From Phycisphaerales bacterium (GTDB lineage Bacteria > Planctomycetota > Phycisphaerae > Phycisphaerales > UBA1924), in the NCBI GenBank assembly GCA_035627955.1, contig DASPKU010000001.1, forward strand, positions 372,001 through 436,000: 64,000 nt of DNA, read 5' to 3'. The translations under genes were made by a program, and so were the position numbers. A model generated the notes under the pieces. It worked only from the letters and a program-made list of their open reading frames with translations. It made no database searches and was not told the DNA's origin. Of this stretch, positions 33,878-41,307 are shown piece after piece; the first letter of the stretch is position 1; every line of letters starts with the position of its first letter.

Positions 33878-34657
33878 ATGGACCTTTCTCTCACCGGCAA
33901 ACGGGCCCTCGTCGGCGGCAGCTCCCAGGGCATTGGCAAGGCCGCGGCCATCGAACTGGCGGCGCTGGGCGCCTCGGTCACGCTGCTCGCCCGCGACGAG
34001 GGCCGCCTGCGCGAGGCCCTCGCGACGCTCCCGCGCCCCGACAAGGCCCAGCAGCACGCCATCATGGTCGCCGACTTCAGCGACCCCGCGAGCCTGAAGG
34101 CCGCGCTCGCCGAGGACTCCGCCTTCCACATCCTGATCAACAACACCGGCGGCCCCAAGGGCGGCCCCGCCCACGCCGCGGCCCCCGAGGACTATGAGGC
34201 CGCGTTCCGCATGCACGTGGTGTGCGGGCAGCTGCTGGTGCAGGCCCTGCTGCCGACCATGAAGGCCGCGAGGTTCGGCCGCATCGTCAACATCATCTCG
34301 ACCAGCGTGAAGGCCCCCATCCCGGACCTGGGCGTTTCCAACACCATCCGCGCCGCCGTCGCCAACTGGGCCAAGACCCTCGCGGGCGAGCTCGGCCCCC
34401 ACGGCATCACCGTCAACAACGTGCTCCCCGGCTTCACCGAGACCGCCCGCCTCTCGCAGCTCTTTACCGGCAAGGCCGAGAAGCAGGGCCGCACCCTCGA
34501 CGCCGTGCGCGAGGAGGCGATCGCCACCATCCCCGCCCGCCGCCTGGGCCGCCCCGAGGAGGTCGCCGCCGCCGTCGCGTTCCTCTGCACCCCCGCGGCC
34601 GCGTACATCAACGGCATCAATGTGCCCGTGGATGGCGGGCGCACGCCGAGCCTGTAA
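33878..34657 (+). CDS. Atypical SDR family protein (FabG-like) without Tyr-x-x-x-Lys
   Basis: 259 residues. The N-terminus KRALVGGSSQGIGKAAAIEL is the SDR dinucleotide motif, and FHILINNTGGPKGG is the N-N-x-G strand. The segment that should hold the catalytic Tyr-x-x-x-Lys reads LGVSNTIRAAVANWAKTLAG, with Ser for Tyr and Arg for Lys. I recall a subgroup of FabG-like SDRs with an S-N-x-x-R signature, so it need not be inactive. The end PVDGGRTPSL is standard. The ATG at 33878 starts the fold exactly; the longer frame through the upstream repeat array is not credible. It precedes the aminomuconate-type dehydrogenase and may serve the same catabolic route. Confidence 0.85.
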   Translation: MDLSLTGKRALVGGSSQGIGKAAAIELAALGASVTLLARDEGRLREALATLPRPDKAQQHAIMVADFSDPASLKAALAEDSAFHILINNTGGPKGGPAHAAAPEDYEAAFRMHVVCGQLLVQALLPTMKAARFGRIVNIISTSVKAPIPDLGVSNTIRAAVANWAKTLAGELGPHGITVNNVLPGFTETARLSQLFTGKAEKQGRTLDAVREEAIATIPARRLGRPEEVAAAVAFLCTPAAAYINGINVPVDGGRTPSL

Positions 34658-34664
34658 TCTCCCT

Positions 34665-34688
34665 GGGTACCCCGCCGCTCCGCGGCGG
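34665..34688. repeat. 24-nt GGTACC palindromic repeat
   Basis: Identical to the RNase P RNA copy at 24255-24278. It starts 8 bases after the SDR stop and ends 26 bases before the dehydrogenase start. Confidence 0.9.
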
Positions 34689-34714
34689 TCTTCGTTGGAC
34701 GCCGCCAAACGCTC

Positions 34715-36172
34715 ATGCCCACCACCCTCTCCAACTTCATCAACGGCCAGCACGTCCCCCCGCGCAGCGGCCAGTACCTCGACAACTTCGAGCCCGCCAC
34801 CGGCGAGGTCTACGGCAAGGTCCCCGACTCCGACGGCACCGACGTCGGCGCGGCCGTCGCCGCTGCCAAGGCCGCGTTCCCCGCATGGGCCGCGACGCCC
34901 GCGGAGCACCGCTCCAAGGTGCTGCTCAAGATCGCCGACCTGATCGATGCGAACCTCGAATCGCTCGCCCGTGCGGAGTCCATCGACACCGGCAAGCCGC
35001 TCACGCTCGCCCGCAGCGTGGACATCCCCCGCGCCGCGGCCAACTTCCGCTTCTTCGCCACCGCGATCCTCCACAGTGAGTCCAGCTTCCACGAGACCGG
35101 TGCGAGGGATAGCGAGGCGATTAACTACACGCTCCGCAAACCCCGCGGCGTCGCCGGCCTCATCTCACCCTGGAACCTGCCGCTCTACCTCTTCACGTGG
35201 AAGGTGGCCCCCGCCCTCGCGACCGGCAACACCGCCGTGGGCAAGCCCAGCGAGGTCACGCCCGTGACCGCCGCGATGCTCGGCGACATCTGCAACGAGG
35301 CGGGCCTGCCCCCCGGCGTGCTCAACATCGTGCACGGCGGCGGACGCAAGGCCGGCGGCGCCCTCGTCACGCACCCCGACGTGCCCACGATCTCCTTCAC
35401 CGGCTCCACGGCCGTGGGCCAGTGGATCGCCGAGCACGCGGGCCCGATGTTCAAGCGGCTCTCCCTCGAACTCGGCGGCAAGAACCCCAACCTCATCTTC
35501 GCCGACGCCGACCTTGACCTCGCGGCCAGGACAGCCGCCCGCGCCGCCTTCACCAACCAGGGGCAGATCTGCCTCTGCGGCTCGCGCGTGTTCGTCGAGC
35601 GCAGCGCCTACCAGCAGGTCGTGGACCGCATGGTCGCCGAGGCCAAGGCGCTCCGCATCGGCGACCCGCTCGAAGCCGAGACGCAGTTCGGCGCCCTGAC
35701 CTCCGCCGCGCACCGCGACAAGGTCGCGAGCTACATCGACCTCGCCCGCACCGAGGGCGGCAAGGTGCTCTGCGGCGGCAACGCTATTGCAGGGAGAACC
35801 GATCGCACCAGAGGCGGCTACTTCTTCGAGCCCACCGTCATCGCGGGCCTCGACTGCAAGTGCCGCACACAGCAGGAAGAGATCTTCGGCCCCGTCGTCA
35901 CCGTCACCGCGTTCGACACCGAGGCCGAAGCCCTCGCCATGGCCAACAGCACCCCCTACGGCCTGGCCGCGATGATCTGGACCAGGGACCTCTCCCGCGC
36001 CCACCGCGTGGCCGCGCAGCTGGAGAGCGGCATCATCTGGGTCAACTGCTGGATGCTCCGCGACCTCCGCACCCCCTTCGGCGGCTTCAAGCAGAGCGGC
36101 GTCGGCCGTGAGGGCGGCTGGGACGCGCTGAAGTTCTTTACTGAGCCGAAGAATGTGTGCGTGAAGCTGTGA
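34715..36172 (+). CDS. Aldehyde dehydrogenase, 2-aminomuconate/hydroxymuconate semialdehyde type
   Basis: 485 residues, complete ALDH. N-terminus NFINGQHVPPRSGQYLDNF; cofactor region GLISPWNLPLYLFTWKVAPA, SFTGSTAVGQWIAEH and the general base in LELGGKNPNL. The catalytic Cys286 is in NQGQICLCGSRVF, and the EEIFGPVVTV motif follows. The end WMLRDLRTPFGGFKQSGVGR is characteristic of the ALDH8/DmpC branch that oxidises 2-aminomuconate or 2-hydroxymuconate semialdehyde. With a RidA-type aminomuconate deaminase close downstream, a role in the 3-hydroxyanthranilate (kynurenine) branch is likely. No clear Shine-Dalgarno site is visible; the ATG at 34715 is the normal family start. Confidence 0.88.
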   Translation: MPTTLSNFINGQHVPPRSGQYLDNFEPATGEVYGKVPDSDGTDVGAAVAAAKAAFPAWAATPAEHRSKVLLKIADLIDANLESLARAESIDTGKPLTLARSVDIPRAAANFRFFATAILHSESSFHETGARDSEAINYTLRKPRGVAGLISPWNLPLYLFTWKVAPALATGNTAVGKPSEVTPVTAAMLGDICNEAGLPPGVLNIVHGGGRKAGGALVTHPDVPTISFTGSTAVGQWIAEHAGPMFKRLSLELGGKNPNLIFADADLDLAARTAARAAFTNQGQICLCGSRVFVERSAYQQVVDRMVAEAKALRIGDPLEAETQFGALTSAAHRDKVASYIDLARTEGGKVLCGGNAIAGRTDRTRGGYFFEPTVIAGLDCKCRTQQEEIFGPVVTVTAFDTEAEALAMANSTPYGLAAMIWTRDLSRAHRVAAQLESGIIWVNCWMLRDLRTPFGGFKQSGVGREGGWDALKFFTEPKNVCVKL

Positions 36173-36205
36173 TATCGCGCTAGACACGCCTGATACAATG
36201 GATTC

Positions 36206-36430
36206 ATGAGCCCGGACCCCATCTTCCAGCAGGCACTCTCGCTCAGTCCTGAGGATCGAGTGCGCCTCATTGATCAGCTGATCAAGAGCGTTGTCGCGAC
36301 TCCTCGGTGCGACGAACTCGACCAGAAACAGAAAGCCGAACTACTCCGTCGGCTCGCAGAGGATGATGCCGATCCGGATTCGGCGCTCCCGTGGGACGAG
36401 GTGTTGAAACAGTTGAAGCGTCCGGCATGA
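36206..36430 (+). CDS. Addiction module antitoxin-like protein
   Basis: 74 residues. The N-terminal half (IFQQALSLSPEDRVRLIDQLIKSV) is the S-x-x-(E/D)-R-x-x-L-I-x-x-L-x-x-S helix of the putative addiction-module component family. The C-terminal part (LPWDEVLKQLKRPA) is the short toxin-wrapping tail with the conserved Trp. Such proteins neutralise ParE/RelE-type toxins and probably repress their own operon. The toxin ATG overlaps this stop (ATGA), as expected of a coupled pair. Confidence 0.85.
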   Translation: MSPDPIFQQALSLSPEDRVRLIDQLIKSVVATPRCDELDQKQKAELLRRLAEDDADPDSALPWDEVLKQLKRPA

Positions 36431-36723
36431 AGCGCAGGCTGACAGTTCGCAGGCAAGCCCGTGCGGACATTCAAGCAGCGATGGCTTGGTATGAATCAGA
36501 GCTACCGGGACTGGGGGACCTGTTCCTAAGCCGAGTCGAGGAGCGAATGCGTGTGCTCGCCGAGACGCCGCGCCTGTACCCGCAGGTACTCGAATCGATC
36601 CGCCGCGCGCCCGTCAGTCGGTTCCCCTATGGAATCTACTATCGCGAGCGACCGGACCGGATCACTGTCCTTGCGGTCTTCCACTTCAAACAGTCCCCCG
36701 ATCGCCTGCGAGAGCGGGAATAG
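36427..36723 (+). CDS. RelE/ParE-family toxin
   Basis: 98 residues. LTVRRQARADIQAAMAWYES is the canonical first strand and helix of type II RelE/ParE toxins. VEERMRVLAETPRLYPQV is the second helix with its exit loop. PVSRFPYGIYYRERPDRITVLAVFHFKQSPDR holds the R-x-x-P-Y-x-I-x-Y-x-x strand and the final V-F-H-x-x-R/K-x-P motif. The target could be ribosome-bound mRNA or DNA gyrase; it cannot be told from sequence. It sits with its antitoxin between two genes of an apparent aminomuconate pathway. Confidence 0.9.
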   Translation: MKRRLTVRRQARADIQAAMAWYESELPGLGDLFLSRVEERMRVLAETPRLYPQVLESIRRAPVSRFPYGIYYRERPDRITVLAVFHFKQSPDRLRERE

Positions 36724-36745
36724 TCCACACACAGGGATCGACCTC

Positions 36746-37177
36746 ATGGACCAGAGCATCAACTCCACCCGCGCCCCCGAGCCCGTTGGCGCCTACCCCC
36801 ACGCCCGCCGGGTCGGCAACCTCCTCTTCCTCTCCGGCCAGGGCCCGCGCCGGCGGGGCGACAAGAACATCCCAGGTGTGACGCTCGGCCCCGACGGCCG
36901 GGTGCAGACCTACGACATCGAGGCCCAGGTCCGCGCCTGCTTCGAGAACATCCGCGCGGTCCTGGAGGAGGCGGGCTCGTCCTGGGACAAGATCGTGGAC
37001 ATGCACGTCTTCCTCACCGACATGCAGCGCGACTTCGCCACCTACAACCGCATCTACGCCGAGTACTTCCCCCCCGGCCCCAACCAGCCCACGCGCACGA
37101 CGGTCGAGGTCGGCGCCCTCCCCACCGCCGGCAACGCCCCGATCAACTTCGAGTGCAAGGTGATCGCGACCATCTGA
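36746..37177 (+). CDS. RidA-family protein, probable 2-aminomuconate deaminase
   Basis: 143 residues of the RidA/YjgF/YER057c fold. The family Arg is in PTRTTVEVGALP and the closing Glu in INFECKVIATI. The sequence FLSGQGPRRRGDKNIPGVTL and GRVQTYDIEAQVRACFENI has the long loop and D-I-E-A-Q motif that separates aminomuconate deaminases (AmnD/NbaF type) from housekeeping RidA. These hydrolyse 2-aminomuconate to 4-oxalocrotonate and ammonia. Its position 22 bp after a toxin gene, and close behind an aminomuconate-semialdehyde-type dehydrogenase, fits one catabolic unit split by a toxin-antitoxin insertion. Confidence 0.8.
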   Translation: MDQSINSTRAPEPVGAYPHARRVGNLLFLSGQGPRRRGDKNIPGVTLGPDGRVQTYDIEAQVRACFENIRAVLEEAGSSWDKIVDMHVFLTDMQRDFATYNRIYAEYFPPGPNQPTRTTVEVGALPTAGNAPINFECKVIATI

Positions 37178-37273
37178 CGTGCCACCGAGATGTCTTCGTC
37201 CCGGTGGTCCCACGCGGGCCGTCACCCCCAGACGCTAACCGTAGACGAGACCGGAGCGCAAGATCCGGACGAG

Positions 37274-40200
37274 TCACCCGCGCCCGCCACCCACGGCCAC
37301 ACGCATACTCACGATCTGGTGTGCGCCGACCGAGAACTCCGTCACCCCACCCGCGGTCACCACGCCCGGATGACTCATCGCCCGCTCGAGCAAGTCCACC
37401 GGCTCAACAGCCTCAACCGGGACCGTCCAGTCGACGCGGCAAGTTCCCGCACGCCCGTTCGACTCCACGACTCGCACGATTACCGCGTCCCCATCCTCCG
37501 CCCGCTTCACCGCCACCACCCGCACCGCCGCGCCCCCGCTGCACTCGATCTTGAACGGCGCCCACTTCCGCACCTCCCCCGCCCGCCCAGCGACGAGCGG
37601 CACCGCCCACACCCCCCGCACCATCAACTCCGCCTCGCTGTCCACTCCCGCCGCGCGCCAGTCCCCCTGGTGCGGCATCAGCGAGTACCGGAAGCGGTGC
37701 ACCCCCATGTCGGCCTGAGGGTCCGGCCACTTGCAGCTCCGCAGCAGCGACAGGCCCATCACGCCGGCGTGGCACGAGTGCCCGTACTTGCAGTCGTTGA
37801 GCACCGCCAATCCACGACCCTGCATCGACAGGTCCATCCACCGGTGCGCCGGCACTTCAAACCGCGCCTTCTCCTCGGCGGTCTCCCGCCGGGTCGCCCG
37901 CGTCACATGCCCGAAGGGAATCTCGTACGTCGCCTGATCCGCAGCGATGTTCGTCGGGAACAGCGCCCGTAGCAGCGTCCGCTCCTCGCGCCAATCCACA
38001 TCGGTGTCGATGTCCAGCCGCGCCGAGCCTGGTTCCAGCGAGAATGTCTGCGTGATCCTGCTGTGCGTCCCGAGCGCACGCGTCACCCGCAACGCCGGCC
38101 GCCCCGCGCCCACCGTCACCACCTCCGCAATCCCCTCCGCGTCCACCACCCGCGGCCGCTCCATCGCCTCCGCGTCCAGGTCCCAAGCCTCCCAGTACTT
38201 CGGGTGGTCGTCGTACAGCGCCAGCTGGTTCAGCGGCTCCGCCGCCACACTCTCGCCCTCGCGCAGGTGCAGCTCGACAACTCGGCCGTGCGAATCAATC
38301 CGTGCTGACAGGCGATCGTTTGCGAGTTCAAAGAACTCGCCGCTGACCCCGCGAACAACAGGTGAATGGTTGCGGGCTGAAAGCCCGCCCCCCCGGTCCG
38401 CATCATCGACCACCTTCACGCCGAGCGCGGGCACATCCTCGGCCCACACACCGCGCGTCTCCCCGCCCTCCTGCCACTCTACCCACTGCGACCTTGGCCC
38501 CGACCCGGGGTTGAACACCGCCACCGGGCGCGTCATCCCCCGCGTGTCCAGCCGCGTGCAGATCGCCGCCACCGCCCCCGCCTCCACCTCCGCGCACAAC
38601 CGCCGCACCTCCGCGTGATCCCTCGCCGCGTCCTCGTACACCTCCCCGATCGATGACCCCGGCAGGATGTCATGGAACTGGTTCAGCAGCGTCAGCTCCC
38701 ACGCCCTCCTCATCGAAGCCGAAACTGAGCCGCTCCCCCCCGATGCCGGGACTGAGCCGCTCTGGGCGAAGTCCCGGATTGGCGGCGATCCGGCAATCAC
38801 GCTGAGCCATTCCACCACCCGCAGCGACGCCTCCGCCCACGCATTGTCTCGCTTCACCCGCGCCTGCGTCGTGTACGTCCCCCGGTGCCGCTCCAGGTAC
38901 AACTCCCCCTCGTACACCGGGAAGTCCCGCCCTTCGCGCACCAGCTCACCTCGCCGCGCGTGCAGCGCCTCAATGAACTCCGCGCACCCGCTCACCTCCG
39001 CTTGCGGCAGCCCCTCGCTCCCGCGCGACAGCTGCGCGTTAAGGATGTTCCAGTCCGTCGGCCCACCGCCGCCATCCCCGAACCCGAACGGCTGCATCCA
39101 CACACCCACTCCCAGATCGTCCTTCCGCGCCGCGATCTTCATCCCGCGCCGCAGCTCGAACGGCGTGTTCGTCGCGTTGTACTCCTGCCCCGGCGTCAGG
39201 TGGCTCACGATCTCCGTGCCGTCAATGCCGCGCCAGCGGAAGTACAGGTGCGGGAACTCATTCGTCTCGTTCCACCACAGCTTGTTGGTGATGAACGTGT
39301 CCAGCCCCGCGAGCCTGAAAATCTGCGGCAGGCTCGCGGCGAACCCAAAGGTGTCCGGCAGGTACGCCAGCCGCTGCCGCCCCCGCGCGCCGAACGCCGC
39401 CTCCATCCACCGCGTCCCGTACAGCACCTGCCGCACGAACGACTCGCCGCACGGCAGGTTCCCGTCGGGCTCCACCCACATCGAACCCATCGGCTGCCAC
39501 CGCCCCTCCGCCACCCGCCGCGCGATCTGCGCGAACAGCCCCGGCGCACTCTCCCGCACCCACGCGTACTGCTGCGGCTGGCTGCACAGGAATCGAAACT
39601 CCGGAAACCGCTCCATCAGCCGCAGCGCGTTCGCGAACGTCCGGTGCGCCTTTCGACGCGTCTCCGCAAGAGGCCACATCCACGCCGTGTCCAGGTGCGC
39701 GTGCCCCACGGCGAAGCACCGCTTGCTGCTCCCCGCAACTGCGCCCGCCCCGTCCTTCTCCAGCTCCTCCCGCCGCTGCACCTCGAAGGCCGCCTCCCGC
39801 CACTCCCGCCACGCGGCCTCATCAAACACCGCCAGCTCGCACAGCAAGAGCCGCCCCGGCGTCGGCGTCGACCACCGCGCCTCCACCTCCGGCTTGTCCC
39901 AGAAGAACCACCCCACACCCAGCGGGTGGTTGCACGCGGCCTCCACCAGCACATCCACCTCCGGCCCGAACCCCTCCGGCAGCAACGCCGCGTCGCGGTT
40001 CAGATCAAACCCGTGGTACGGCTCACCGCCAATCCACAGCAGCGCTTCCGTCCCCGAATCAAACCGCAGCGCCCACCGGCATCCCTCCGCCGCCGCGCCA
40101 GGCACCCGCCCGCGGACGCGGAACCACGCCGTGGACCACTTCGGCCCCCACTCCCACCCCGCCCCAGCCTTCACCGGCTGAAACCGCTCGCCGACCACCG

Positions 40201-40327
40201 CCGCCAGCCGCCGCCGGTCCGCGCACTGGAACACGCCGACATCCAGCGGCACCGCCTCCTGCCAGACCCGCGGCGCCAGCACCTCATCACAGTGCTTCTT
40301 CAGTTGCTCGATCGATACGGACGGCAT
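37274..40327 (-). CDS. GH38 alpha-mannosidase
   Basis: 1017 residues, class II alpha-mannosidase of glycoside hydrolase family 38. An N-terminal beta domain (residues ~1-195) precedes the catalytic domain. The zinc-binding motif is GHAHLDTAWMWPL (209-220), and SQPQQYAWVRES follows. The expected nucleophile Asp325 is in AYLPDTFGFAASLPQIF. A helical bundle (LTLLNQFHDILPGSSIGEVY) and C-terminal beta domains complete it. It trims alpha-mannosides, probably in the cytosol since no signal peptide is visible. Two low-complexity insertions are odd. One (QSGSVPASGGSGSVSAS) is before the bundle; the other (GGGLSARNHS) is encoded by an exact copy of an intergenic palindrome. The assigned start ATG at 40327 has no obvious Shine-Dalgarno site. 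Confidence 0.92.
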   Translation of the reverse strand: MPSVSIEQLKKHCDEVLAPRVWQEAVPLDVGVFQCADRRRLAAVVGERFQPVKAGAGWEWGPKWSTAWFRVRGRVPGAAAEGCRWALRFDSGTEALLWIGGEPYHGFDLNRDAALLPEGFGPEVDVLVEAACNHPLGVGWFFWDKPEVEARWSTPTPGRLLLCELAVFDEAAWREWREAAFEVQRREELEKDGAGAVAGSSKRCFAVGHAHLDTAWMWPLAETRRKAHRTFANALRLMERFPEFRFLCSQPQQYAWVRESAPGLFAQIARRVAEGRWQPMGSMWVEPDGNLPCGESFVRQVLYGTRWMEAAFGARGRQRLAYLPDTFGFAASLPQIFRLAGLDTFITNKLWWNETNEFPHLYFRWRGIDGTEIVSHLTPGQEYNATNTPFELRRGMKIAARKDDLGVGVWMQPFGFGDGGGGPTDWNILNAQLSRGSEGLPQAEVSGCAEFIEALHARRGELVREGRDFPVYEGELYLERHRGTYTTQARVKRDNAWAEASLRVVEWLSVIAGSPPIRDFAQSGSVPASGGSGSVSASMRRAWELTLLNQFHDILPGSSIGEVYEDAARDHAEVRRLCAEVEAGAVAAICTRLDTRGMTRPVAVFNPGSGPRSQWVEWQEGGETRGVWAEDVPALGVKVVDDADRGGGLSARNHSPVVRGVSGEFFELANDRLSARIDSHGRVVELHLREGESVAAEPLNQLALYDDHPKYWEAWDLDAEAMERPRVVDAEGIAEVVTVGAGRPALRVTRALGTHSRITQTFSLEPGSARLDIDTDVDWREERTLLRALFPTNIAADQATYEIPFGHVTRATRRETAEEKARFEVPAHRWMDLSMQGRGLAVLNDCKYGHSCHAGVMGLSLLRSCKWPDPQADMGVHRFRYSLMPHQGDWRAAGVDSEAELMVRGVWAVPLVAGRAGEVRKWAPFKIECSGGAAVRVVAVKRAEDGDAVIVRVVESNGRAGTCRVDWTVPVEAVEPVDLLERAMSHPGVVTAGGVTEFSVGAHQIVSMRVAVGGGRG
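38372..38394. repeat. Palindromic repeat inside the GH38 coding region
   Basis: GCGGGCTGAAAGCCCGCC followed by CCCCC, identical over 23 nt to the reverse complement of 42895-42917. Stem GCGGGCT / AGCCCGC. Inserted in frame, encoding Gly-Gly-Leu-Ser-Ala-Arg in the mannosidase. Confidence 0.9.
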
Positions 40328-40350
40328 CGGAACCAGAATAGCCGTTCGTA

Positions 40351-40457
40351 ACGAGCCCCGAACGGAGTGAGCGGGCCGGCCTCACTCAACCCTGGAACAC
40401 GCGGCAGCAAACGACGTCTTCTGCTCCGACATACCCGTCACTGCGTTCCGGGCTCGT
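40351..40457. repeat. Imperfect inverted repeat between GH38 and rpiA genes
   Basis: The left arm ACGAGCCCCGAACGGAGTG (40351-40369) pairs with the right arm ACTGCGTTCCGGGCTCGT (40440-40457) with two mismatches; the spacer is 70 bp. Between the start of the GH38 gene and the end of rpiA, both on the minus strand. Confidence 0.7.
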
Positions 40458-40508
40458 CGGCAACGGCGTCCGCCTTCTCCGCGCCCCCACGTCTCCGCGA
40501 GAACTTTC

Positions 40509-41186
40509 TCACTCCCCCTCCGGCCGCCCCAGCTTCTTCACGGTCCCGCCCTTGCACTCCACCAGCACCTCGTCGGCCTCGTACAGGAACAGCCCGTGGT
40601 CCACGATGCCCGACACATGGTCGAGCTCGAGCGCCAGCTCCTCAAGGTCGCGCTCGGGCAGCCGGATGTCCAGCACCACGCCGCCGCCCTCGGAGATGTA
40701 AAGGTTCCCGTCAAGGTTGTAGCGGGCGACGCCCACCAGCCCCATGTCCCGCAGCCGCCGCCGGATTGACGCGATGCCGAAGGGGATGATCGTCACCGCC
40801 AGCAGCGCCTTGCTGCCCAGCCGCGGCACCAGCTTCTCCTCGCTCGCCAGGTACACGCACCTGCGGCTCGCCTCCGCCACCAGCCGCTGCCGGGTGATGG
40901 CGCCGTGCTGCCCCTTGAGCATCCGCAGCGAGTAGTCCACCTCGTTCGCGCCGTCGAACAGGTAGTCGACGACCTCGATCTCCGCGAAGGGCACCGTCGG
41001 CAGCCCCAGCTCGCGGGCCAGGTCCTCGGTCGCCTTGCTCGTCGACACACAGTCGATATCGAGCTTCTCTTCTTTGACGCGGTGCGCCAGGGCGCGGATC
41101 GCACGGTTGGCCGTCAGCCCCGTGCCCATCCCGACCACCATGCCGCTCTTGATCTCCGCCACCGCTGCCTTCGCGAGACAGTCCAT
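40509..41186 (-). CDS. rpiA: Ribose-5-phosphate isomerase A
   Basis: 225 residues from the ATG at 41186. RpiA interconverts ribose-5-phosphate and ribulose-5-phosphate in the pentose phosphate pathway. Visible family motifs: GMVVGMGTGLTANRAIRAL (phosphate loop; usually G-L-G-T-G-S-T-A), DYLFDGANEVDYSLRMLKG (usual D-G-A-D-E-x-D, here Asn for Asp), KLVPRLGSKALLAVTIIPFG and VSGIVDHGLFL. The D-G-A-N-E substitution affects a residue near the catalytic site and deserves attention. An alternative ATG at 41216 would add ten residues. It lies ~120 bp after the ALDH7-type gene on the same strand and may be cotranscribed. Confidence 0.87.
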   Translation of the reverse strand: MDCLAKAAVAEIKSGMVVGMGTGLTANRAIRALAHRVKEEKLDIDCVSTSKATEDLARELGLPTVPFAEIEVVDYLFDGANEVDYSLRMLKGQHGAITRQRLVAEASRRCVYLASEEKLVPRLGSKALLAVTIIPFGIASIRRRLRDMGLVGVARYNLDGNLYISEGGGVVLDIRLPERDLEELALELDHVSGIVDHGLFLYEADEVLVECKGGTVKKLGRPEGE

Positions 41187-41307
41187 ACCTTGGCACCCCG
41201 GCAGCACGACCTGCATCGACGGGCACGCGGGCACCGCGTGGGCCGGCGCCTTCCCGAAGCTGGGGTTGGCCTCGCCCGCGGTCGTGGGTTGCGATGGGTT
41301 CTGTGGG

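Noticed and set aside
36206-36723. Degenerate or frameshifted toxin-antitoxin remnant
   Set aside because: Both genes are complete with ATGA overlap and conserved motifs.
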